Assembly (NCBI GenBank): GCA_914767715.1
Contig: OU612067.1
Location: forward strand, 21,240,162 to 21,304,161
Reading direction: 5' to 3'
Length of the DNA: 64,000 nucleotides
Source: Membranipora membranacea
Taxonomy: Eukaryota > Bryozoa > Gymnolaemata > Cheilostomatida > Membraniporidae
Under the pieces are notes generated by a model, which saw nothing but the letters and a program-made list of their open reading frames with translations, was not told where the DNA came from and did no database searches. How positions within the stretch are numbered: the first letter of the stretch is position 1; each line of letters begins with the position of its first letter. Made by a program: the position numbers and the translations under genes. Below, in pieces: positions 37,101 through 44,907 of the stretch.

Positions 37101-40100
37101 TGATTGAGTAAGATGAACAAGCTTGGTGAAACAGGGAGACAGGCAAAAAGCGACATTCATACCAATAAAGCAGTGGTTGGCTGGTTCTCAGGCAGTTCAT
37201 TCTTTGTTGTTTGTGATGACTTTCTAAGATCACCTTGTAGTGTTTCTTGTTCCTGCGTTAATTGATTCTGATCTACTGCCAGCTGAGTTAGAGGAGTTAG
37301 AGGAGTTAGAGGAGTCAACGGTCCCTGATCTGCTAGGGTCTGTTTTTGAGGAGTGTGTAGCTTTGTGCTCACCAACGGACTCTTATCTGCTAGGGTCTGT
37401 TTTTGAAGAGTGTGTAGCTTGGTGCTCACCAACGGTCTCTGATCCGCTAGGGTCTGAGTTAGATGCGTTGGTGATAGACTTCTTGCTCTTAATGGGCTCT
37501 GATCTGCTAGGGTCTGAGTTAGATGCGTTGGTGATGGACTTCTTGCTCTTAATGGACTCTGATCTGCTAGGGTCTGAGTTAGATGCGTTGGTGATGGACT
37601 TCTTGCTCTTAATGGGCTCTGATCCGCTGGCGGCTGAGTTGGAGGTGTTGGTGATGGTCTGTTGACTCTAAATGGGATCTGTAGTACCGTTGATGAGCTT
37701 TGCAACTGGAGATCCAGATTATGATGTGGTTTCTGTGGTTTAGAATTGGTAGATACGAGCTACAATTTATGAAAATAGAATTCATCATTTCCTTCAATTT
37801 TTGAGTGGTTTGCTGAGAAAACTGCACACAAAAGCTGTAGTAATGAACAGTGTTATTTCTTTTACAAATTATAGATTCGTATCAAATCATAGTACTGACA
37901 TATTACTAGAAAGTCCCATATAACTTACCGAGGAAATGCTTGTAGCGATCTGACCGAATAGCATTTGTATCAACTCAAATTTGTTTGACAAGTCCTCAAG
38001 GACTGGATTTTCTTCCAACCGATAAATGACAAACTGGACATCCGCAAGGTTGATCACATCATACTGGTTCTATGAAAAACAAACATATCCAATAATTAAT
38101 GTTGAAACAATTTTAACTTTGTGGCTTCAATCTGCTATCAAGTCTGATCTAAACAAATTTACTTTGATCTACCCTTTCACTCAGGCGCTGAGATACATCT
38201 ATTCAGATGTAACAGTTGCACAACTGTTGTTAATATGACAAGGGAAGAACACCAACTCTGATTGTGAAAACTGAATATTCCAGTAATATTGATCACCCTT
38301 GTCAAAATCCAAGGTTGACACTGAGAGCAGTGTTAGCTGGAAACACATAATTACATACCTTTTTCAAGTCACTCTGTTTTATGACTTTTCCTGCAGCCAC
38401 AACTAGACAAATGTGATACTGGGTCTACAAAAACCATGAAGAATTATATGATGATATGATAGGTCATCGTCTAGCTAGACTCTAGAAAGATAGACGACAC
38501 TGGGAACTGGGTGACAGGGTATCCAAATGTAGGTGAATCTGCAGTCTGTATATTGGCAAGTCATTCTAGCCATAATTTTTAGGCCATGTTGACTAAATAT
38601 AGGACATATTAACAGTATGTAGGATAGATTGACATATTTTATCTAAAACAAATTTAGGTTCCAACACTGAAAAATGAATGAAATTCCAGTAAAAGTCTAC
38701 AGTCCAGCCAACAACCAATTCTTCCACAGATTCAGGTTAAATTTTAACTAAAAAATGGTAAAATCTAAATTCATCTCACTGTATTCAACTGAAGGTGACG
38801 AGGCAAAGATACATCCAACTTGATTCTCTTAGCATGAACTCTGAGACATAAAATGTCAGCCAAGCTATGTACATGAGTGGTAACCTTAGCTTCAACTACA
38901 TGATCACAACTGCAAAAAAAAAGATGTATCTAACATAAATATACATGCATTTGCTAGAGCAATTATCTGTCTGGTGTATGGGTCCTGGATATCTACGGTA
39001 AATGGTGGAGACTTGTTCTCAAATCATGCACCACATGTAAGAATGGTTTCAATTTAATTGATGTTTATGGAACATAAAATTAAACTTCCATAGCATCTTA
39101 CAATTCAGACATGACCATTTTGTCAGTAATAAGATCGAGAGCATTTACTACTCACTTTATACAGCTGTGTGCTGTGACTCTTTGCTGTTGGCCATAGTTT
39201 TGGATGGAGTTCTGGACATCGTCACTCTTCCCCTGCAATTTTAATCATTGTTAATTAGTGTGTTGTGACAATGGATGTTTTGGCTGTTTACCAGAATGAG
39301 CCAAAAACCAAAAAAGACAATTAATTTACAAACTATTCAAACACAAGATGAAATATGGCAGATATAGTTCCAGACAACAAATCCTACTTATTACACAATT
39401 AACATCACGAAGACATGGGTATAGGAAACTAGGTTTCAGAGTAGAGCATATAATGGGAAAGCAATAAATACACATGTATGTGACGACATTCGATTGCATA
39501 CATAAACATGAAGCGAAAGAACCAACTTACTTTTACTATAAGAGGAAATGAAAAGAGTTTCTTTTGCTCCTCTGTGTCCAGCTTGCAGTATGTGCACCTG
39601 GTTGTCCCGGTGGTGTTACTGCTGAGTTTATCAATGAATAACTCACTGCAAAGACACATGTGGAATAAATAACTGCAGCTTACTCATATCATTAGATATT
39701 GTAAAAGAGACTAGAAGGAATACTGCATGATGTTGTTGGTTATTCTGGCTTTGTTCTCACATTTATGTGATGATTTATTTCACAAGGTAAAAACATCTGC
39801 TAATCAATCAAAAGAAAACAATAATATTACATTGCAGTGCAACAGGTAGACATCGAAGTATCAGCTGCAAGTTTTCAGAAAACTCTCAATTCATAAACAG
39901 ATAGGTTTTGGGTGTTCTGCTCTTGGTTAATTAATAAACAAAAATACACTGAAAAATTTATCAAAGTGAGAGAAATAAGAAAGCTTTTTGGCCACCAGAG
40001 AGGTTCTCTAATAGTGTGCTTACCTTGAACAGTGTCTCGTTATTAACTCAACAACTGCTTCATACAAATCGCTGACATCGCAGCTGTCATCTATATCACC

Positions 40101-43100
40101 TAAAACAATTTAAGCAAAGCAGGTCGTAAATTGTTGTCAACATGTCATTGAATAATTGAATAGGTAATAGAGCTGAGGGCTTCTGTATTAAAAGAGGCGA
40201 ATCTTATTGCCAAACTGTTTGGAAAATCATTGTCGATTCTTAACAAATGATACAACAAAATGGCTCTGGATAACCGGGATAACCTCTCAGTCACAGGGGA
40301 CGGGAAATGATGATGCTGTGTCTCAACAGAGAGTCAAGTGTATTTACTGTGTTTTTTGCTGATGTCATTTGGCATGCGAGTAATTTCAATCCTTTAAAAA
40401 GCTGCCATCGGACTACAGAAAATCTACCGAGTTGGTATGAAAATCCTAAATGATTTGTGTATTTGAAGCCCTCAACCTTGAGTGTGAGTCAATACCATAA
40501 TGGACTAGCAGAAATCTCCATCCGAAAAACCAACATAAAAATTCTTAAATGCATGATGCATAGTTTTATATTTATGGTTAAGTATGGTATGGCAAGGGGG
40601 TCAGTGTTGCTTCCAGCTTAGAAAAATAGCTGTTCCAGTGCTTTTTCATTGGAGAGATTGGTAATGTGCAGTTTGAGCACTCCCTTGCAAATTCGTAATG
40701 AGCCATATTCTGTTCACTTGCAAGGATGGTGATTATCCATTTTATGTTTTGATGCGGCAAGTTAGTTTATTTGCTCTTTTCCTTGTATGCTCTTGATTGC
40801 AGAGGGAGGGTATTTCATTGACTGTGCTCAATAACAGAATATAACAACCCCTTTTCCTTCCAATTTAAATATGAAAATGCACCTTCAATGCATGCCGGAT
40901 AACCTCATAGTATTAATAAAGAATCTATTAGCTTCCTCAGATTGAGAGTTTCTTCCATGAAAACAATACCGCAACTCATATTTTTAAAGTATAAAAGATC
41001 TACAAAATTATGGTGAAGCTGACACAGGAGAGGTATACACCCGAGGGTGCTGGGGGCTGGAACAATCAACAATGAAAGCTCCCCCTGACACAGATCTAAT
41101 AATAGAAGATTTCAATAAGTGACTTAAGATAATGGGACATGGGGTAATAATGAACTGCTTCAGCTCATTTACTTTGTTCAAAATTTACTAGCAATACTTT
41201 ACGGTAAGTGTCAAAAGTTATTTTGAGAGTGACGGATTTCCAACAAGTGAATTGTGGAAAATCAAATTCTTTTTCCACAGTGCTGCACATTCAACTATTA
41301 TTTCATTGCTTGAATGTCTGTGAGAGCTGTGATTCAGAAAAAAAGTGACAATAATTTATTTGAGGCCAATTTGGTGCACCTGCTCTCGGGTTAGGCAAGA
41401 ATAGAGTAAGGTCCGAAAATGTGGCCTATTCCTATTCATTTGGTGCCCTATCAATCTGGGAGATACTAAATTTTGCCTTAATTTCATGGGGTGAGAATGG
41501 ATTGAGATTACAAGAAAATATTTATTGAAAACATTGAAATACATTTGGAAGAGGATCTTTGCGCATTAAATTAAAAAATGTTGTATTAAAAAGGGAGACA
41601 GAAACCCTGTTTGGAAATGTGATCAGGCACTTGGAGCAAACGTAGACCTGTTACAGTGCTATCTACCATCTGTATAATAAAGATACCATCATAGGATATG
41701 GCGCTAAAGAGATATCATCACTATGCTGAACTGGGCTTAACCAAGAAACTCATTATTCAATGTTTACCATAAACACAGTCTTATATGTGATATCTGGATT
41801 GGGTGAAACATACCAGCAAGAAAAGAAAATGCATTATACGTCGTAATTAGTTAATTATAATACAACCTTTCAAAAATAATAAGCACAATAATAGACACTA
41901 GCTTTGAGAGAGAAGATCAAAGACATTTACTTTAAAAATCTGTGGACATCACATTATCAATCTATGTAAAATCAGTTGCACTATCACCATTATTGTTCAT
42001 AAAATCCACACAGGGATTGTTTCATATCAAATGAAGGCCAGCCATCAGCACAAACAGCTGCAAATTCTTTTACTGTCATATGAGGAGATATAGGATCACA
42101 ATTTAGATGTCCTCCACCTACATATAGTAGGTGTTTCTGGACATCAAGTGAGTTGCCTTCTCTTTTGCAATGAAGGCAAAACTCTTAACAAGAATAGCAA
42201 TCAATGACCGTTGTTGAGCAATTGACAAGTTTATCCGGAGCGAATAATTTAATAATCATACATAAGTGGGCAAACAGAAACTTTTCCATTCAGCAGTTAA
42301 ATGCAAGCAAAACAGTTACTCATAACAAGTTTTTTTATTCCCAAGGCATTTGTACGTTTTATTACAATTGGATTTGTTTTGTGAATATTACACAAATCAA
42401 ATTATTATTCTCTTATACAAATAAACTTTTACAGCATTACCAGACAAACCAGGTTTGTTATAAAATTTTTGCGATGCAATGCATGGCAAATCAGTCACTG
42501 ATAGAGTGAACAGGAACCAGTGCGCAGGGTTTTTCCCAGTTTCAGCCTGTGATTCTTGAGCCGCAACTAAGTCGCTAGGATAAACGCTCCGATATGTTAT
42601 TGCTTTGGTATCTTATAACAACATTTCTGGTACTTGTACTCCTGTCCCATGACCATAGTTATAACATAAACTACAATAATGATGAATTGATTACATTTAA
42701 TATTATCAGAGATCATATATTGATAAAAATGACTCACTTTGGATAAGCTGACATGCAGGCTGTTCGGTCAAACAAAGCAAACATCGAGGGTCTACAAGCG
42801 AGAGCAGCGCTATAAACTGGCATGTAAATGAGATACGCTCTTAATATTTTCACATTATCAATGAATTATTATAAATATCAGACCTAGTCCATGGAAGAGG
42901 GGTTTGACAACTCCTAGTAATGAACAATTGACAACCACAACCAATACGAGTAATAATCAGCTACATGGTAATGTAAACCATTTTGATTTTAAGAAATTTA
43001 GGGTTTTCTAATCTGAAACTTCAAATATACATGTCATGGCCATGACTACAATCATAAGAAGTTTCCTAGGGAAATATCACATCTCATAGCACATATTGTT

Positions 43101-44204
43101 CTGCAGAACGGTATCATAAAGGCGCAGACATACCTGACTGCTGCTTACAAAGAACAATGACCATTACAAGTAGATTAGATTAATTACCTCTACAATTCTC
43201 TGTATTTTTCAGGTTCCTTTTTATCTCCTGCAATATAGTCAGGGCAATATCTCTAGAAAAGAAAAAGGGATAACTATCAAGCCGAGATCTAAAATCTGAA
43301 GTGAGCTCAGAAAGTGCACCGCTTGAGCTAGCTTGACTTGAGGTAACATCGAACAGAACTTGTCAAAACAGGCTAGGGCCCAGGACTTGAGTCCTTAAGG
43401 GGATCATGGTTTGGCTATTTCAAATGAAGCAAAACAAAAACAAAAAAGTGAAAGCATCAATATAGCAGTAACAGACTTACACTTTCTCTTTAGGCTTTAA
43501 AAGCAAATATAAGCATGACACAGCAAAATAAAACATGACATATATTGTGGAAACAACATAGAAAAAAAACTAATTTCTTCATCGCTATATCTCTATACAT
43601 TTCACTGTGTACCTGACAAACGTATTATTTGTTCTCACAGTTAGGAACTTATGGAGTCAACAAATTTAATGTTTATTTGACTTGGCAACTTATTGTGTAA
43701 AAGTAGAACACACAGGTGATCTACCCTAGATGAAATGGTGAATGGATGCGAATAACGCCATAGGCAAAACCAAGCTTAAAGCTTGCATCAGAATTTCTGT
43801 CCTTCAGGAAACAAATTAATATCATGTGTATCATACTTTAACGTGGTGCTTTAACCACAATTTTAAAGCATAACATTAGGATAACAACTCACCAGTTTGT
43901 TGCGGCGCATTGAGCGCTTCATCCTGAGGAGACTATTACACACACCTTTACCCTGGTACCTGTTGAGAATGAGAATATCATCTGTAGTGAGGGTGAAATT
44001 GACCGTGAAATGCTCTTTTGGCTGCACTCAGCTAATAAGCCGGATGTTGGCCATGGCTGGTCTGCCACACATTGCCCCTCTCCCCATTTCGAGCAATCAG
44101 GCCAACACATTGGCTTGCATGGGACTTCTTTCTGATAGGGATGCTATCATGTAGCCTTACTCCTTGCCTGACTTGAAGGGGAGGAAAGCAATTACCCAAA
44201 TCAT
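18789..44204 (-). CDS. USP-like / FLYWCH / MULE transposase / ULP1 protease fusion protein
   Basis: Exons (high to low): 44161-44204, 43893-43959, 43481-43494, 43188-43252, 42738-42809, 40024-40099, 39531-39645, 39156-39232, 38780-38909, 38359-38424, 37929-38069, 37163-37759, 36490-36840 joined across the nested insertion to 28031-28453, 27644-27708, 27229-27388, 26753-26905, 26334-26525, 24927-25045, 24392-24539, 23999-24065, 23728-23829, 23097-23390, 22471-22756, 22148-22190, 21171-21242, 20706-20795, 20122-20313, 19739-19870, 19038-19133, 18789-18848. Every junction is GT-AG and every phase matches, giving 4,509 nt or about 1,502 residues. That agreement over 29 junctions is the main evidence for a single gene. 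The start at 44204 is tentative; an in-frame Met at 43922 is the alternative. As it stands the gene is split by the 8-kb insertion at 28456-36489 unless that is spliced out. Role (inference): transposase of the host element, with two added peptidase-type domains. Confidence 0.75.
25679..26122 (+). repeat. (GGGAT)n microsatellite, about 88 copies
   Basis: A nearly pure 5-bp repeat of 444 bp lies in the intron between the 26334-26525 and 24927-25045 exons of the transposase gene. The plus strand has GGG runs every 5 bp, separated by AT. This is a strong G-quadruplex pattern; the transcribed RNA (minus) is the C-rich complement. Open frames of Met-Gly-Trp-Asp-Gly repeats in all three plus frames are by-products of the 5-bp period. 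Confidence 0.98.
27115..27136 (+). repeat. Poly(G) tract (22 G)
   Basis: A homopolymer run lies in the intron between the two FLYWCH exons. Similar G runs occur at 29083-29096 and 57913-57929, and a C run near 34629. Lengths of such runs are error-prone in assemblies. Confidence 0.9.
27709..28030 (-). repeat. Duplicated intron, downstream copy (322 bp)
   Basis: This intron follows the second linker exon and is the same length as 36841-37162, with only scattered substitutions between the two. Its acceptor leads into GATGATTCCAGTAATCCACTG, the start of the DDSSNPL... exon, as does the upstream copy. The pair marks a tandem duplication inside the transposase gene. Confidence 0.9.
28905..29003 (+). 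repeat. Dispersed repeat, copy 1
   Basis: A roughly 95-bp segment containing GAGTAGACTAACTAAGAAG and ending in AGTAGTTTGCCAAT recurs at about 32083-32180 with few changes. Both copies lie inside the 8-kb insertion in the same orientation. Confidence 0.75.
30262..31982 (+). other. Possible spliced exons, unrecognised
   Basis: Three plus-strand stretches have exon-like borders: ATG at 30262 to a GTAAGC donor at 30349 (29 residues, hydrophobic centre); 31139 to about 31243 between TTGCAG and GTGAGT; and about 31905 to a stop near 31981 after TTTTAG. The last two join in phase. I recognise no family and the first does not join the second cleanly, so this may be chance. A real small gene carried by the 8-kb insertion is the alternative. 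Confidence 0.2.
32046..32116. repeat. Perfect 34-bp inverted repeat with 3-bp spacer
   Basis: 32046-32079 and 32083-32116 are exact reverse complements separated by GGT, so a long hairpin could form. The right arm continues into the dispersed repeat also found at 28905. The structure looks like two ends of that repeat meeting head to head or a small fold-back element. Confidence 0.9.
32180..34800. other. No gene seen
   Basis: AT-rich filler within the 8-kb insertion. A 45-bp phrase around AAGTGTTGTGTTATTTGTAA is shared between about 30940 and 32405. The open frames at 33606-33809 and 34335-34544 show no recognisable domain or convincing exon borders. Confidence 0.4.
34801..36420 (+). repeat. 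About 350-bp tandem repeat, four copies, one disrupted
   Basis: Units begin at 34801, 35149, 35499 and 36066 with CATCACAAATCAGTAAAATA or a close variant, and share ATTGCTGCCCTGCTGCCGGC later in the unit. Copies 1, 2 and 4 are alike; copy 3 is more diverged. Between copies 3 and 4 lies about 245 bp of foreign sequence with a tRNA-like segment. No coding frame is conserved among copies. Confidence 0.88.
35875..35940 (-). pseudogene. tRNA-like remnant (probable tRNA-derived SINE)
   Basis: Read on the minus strand, this has an A-box-like TAGCTCAGTGG and, about 35 nt later, a B-box-like GGTTCGAGTTG, the internal promoter elements of tRNA genes. The anticodon arm does not pair properly and the acceptor stem cannot be completed, so it is not a working tRNA. 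It lies in the foreign segment that interrupts the 350-bp tandem repeat, as a short interspersed element would. Confidence 0.5.
36841..37162 (-). repeat. Duplicated intron, upstream copy (322 bp)
   Basis: Partner of 27709-28030: equal length, same splice borders, scattered substitutions. It separates the first linker exon (37163-37759) from the hybrid second linker exon, whose first seven codons (DDSSNPL) are copied from the exon at 27644-27708. Confidence 0.9.
37929..44204 (-). other. USP-type deubiquitinase-like domain (residues about 1-289)
   Basis: The first eleven exons encode a ubiquitin-specific-protease-like region. Seen: a Cys-box-like GKGVCNSLL (Cys22), then SDLYEAVVELITRHC, then a fingers-like block with CTYC (C130, C133) and FSFPLIVKG, VQNSIQNYG, and CINC (C175, C178). 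The paired CxxC motifs match the USP zinc ribbon. After this comes SLADILCLRVHAKR, in the place where USPs have the 'LP..L...LKRF' strand, then QYHICLVVAAGK and FVIYRLEE near the expected C-terminus. Missing: a recognisable GHY histidine box, and two residues of the Cys box, so deubiquitinase activity is doubtful. It may act as a ubiquitin-binding or scaffold domain. A 14-nt exon (43481-43494) is needed to keep frame. Alternative: an unrelated zinc-ribbon domain of similar layout. Confidence 0.55.
40100..42737 (-). other. Large transposase-gene intron, nothing else seen
   Basis: This 2.6-kb intron separates the QPACQLIQ exon from the DVSDLYEAVVEL exon. Open frames at 40578-40760, 41356-41544 and 42204-42509 have no recognisable domain. 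No second inverted repeat or RNA gene was noticed. Confidence 0.5.
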
Positions 44205-44544
44205 TACCAAACAGCCTGACAACCAAGGTTACTCATTGCTAACAACAATAAATTCCCATCACTCAATGTTTGCAAAAACATGTAGTTGTTGCGCATGGGA
44301 AAGTATTCCAGACACACAATACATATTTATTTATTAATTATACACATACATTTGCAAGGGCCATGGTTGAGTTCATTTTGATTTAACCTATGACTAAATT
44401 ACAACAAGAAAAATGATGTAATCTCTGCTAAAAAAAACTCTAGCTGTCAATAGTAGTATCACCTGTCAAATAGGTGTCACCACATATTTTGAATCTTCTA
44501 ACAGAAAAATGACAATTCTTGAACTGGTGAACTGGTAGGCAGGC
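44205..44544. other. Region between transposase start and right TIR
   Basis: A promoter and any untranslated leader of the minus-strand gene would be expected here. I see no convincing TATA box at a fixed distance, and no gene on the plus strand. Confidence 0.35.
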
Positions 44545-44899
44545 AGGAGTGGGGGGTCCATAACCCCACCCCAGATAGCCTACCATAGCTATGTATATAT
44601 TCCATATTTTACCTTTAACTATGACAAAAGTTAAATACTGTGTAGTAACATCTTCAGGGATTGGTTGGGTCATTTTCATATATGGGTGTGATTGGTTGGG
44701 TCATTTTCATATAGGTTTCTGATTGGTTGGGTCATTTTCATTTCCGGTTATAGACTTTTTGTGACCTGCCAATATCGGAATGAGTCGGACAGCCTAAGAT
44801 GACCCTGACCTCGGGTCATTTTCATTATGCAGGTCATCTTCATTCCAGGTCATTTCGATCTCAGGTCATTTTCATTCTGGGTCATTTTCATAGTGATTC
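44545..44899 (-). repeat. Right terminal inverted repeat
   Basis: Reverse complement of the left end, with the same CAACCAATC-containing subterminal repeats (about 44655-44745, two to three units). The segment 44790-44890 adds extra variants of GGTCATTTTCATT not all present on the left. The last 21 bp align to the left end base for base in length but with mismatches at the extreme tip. Confidence 0.85.
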
Positions 44900-44907
44900 T
44901 TTTTTAA
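44900..44907. repeat. Target-site duplication, right copy
   Basis: TTTTTTAA, identical to 15115-15122. The satellite continues directly with TGACAAAAGTGGCC, as in intact monomers. Confidence 0.85.

Larger units (their letters stand above)
28031..37759 (-). other. Repeat-rich linker exons (residues about 290-746), interrupted by an insertion
   Basis: Exon 37163-37759 encodes three copies of a 20-residue repeat (TQTLADQSPLRARSPSPTHL type), then 19-residue units (LADKSPLVSTKLHTLQTQT type) and a TPL run. The next exon (36490-36840 plus 28031-28453) encodes about ten more 19-residue units. At DNA level these are 57- and 60-bp minisatellites, drifting towards Ser/Thr/Pro/Lys-rich sequence. Such sequence is likely disordered and may be a phosphorylation- or SUMO-rich spacer (inference). 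The exon pair arose by partial duplication: both exons end in the same QTTKNELPE(N/D)QPTTALL sequence followed by 322-bp introns of equal length. Plus-strand open frames here (28108-28407, 36495-36821, 37240-37665) are shadows of the repeats. Confidence 0.75.
15123..44899 (-). mobile_element. Giant Mutator-like (MULE) DNA transposon, 29.8 kb
   Basis: The element interrupts a satellite monomer and is flanked by an exact 8-bp duplication (TTTTTTAA). Its ends are inverted repeats of roughly 350 bp: 15123-15480 matches the reverse complement of 44545-44899, with indels. Long TIRs and 8-9-bp duplications are typical of the Mutator/MULE superfamily, and the internal gene has a MULE transposase core, so structure and content agree. 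One minus-strand gene fills 18789-44204. The 3' side (15.5-18.7 kb) holds retrotransposon debris. The TIRs differ clearly from each other and the gene carries an 8-kb insertion, so this copy looks old. At about 30 kb it is very large for a single-gene DNA transposon; roughly 8 kb of that is the nested insertion at 28456-36489 and much of the rest is intron. Confidence 0.88.

Noticed and set aside
36495-37665. Plus-strand Cys-rich repeat proteins (ECVALCSPTDSYLLGSV type) here and at 28108-28407
   Set aside because: They are antisense shadows of the in-phase linker repeats of the minus-strand transposase, whose exon borders and frame are supported independently.
44032-44226. 64-residue minus-strand frame reading through the proposed first donor
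   Set aside because: It has no recognisable domain. A different frame of the same stretch (ATG at 44204) joins the next exon in phase through a GTAAGG donor.
15123-44899. Maverick/Polinton or giant-virus-like integration
   Set aside because: ULP1-type proteases and large size are shared with Polintons, but there is no polymerase B, packaging ATPase, capsid or retroviral-type integrase. The duplication is 8 bp and the core is a MULE transposase.
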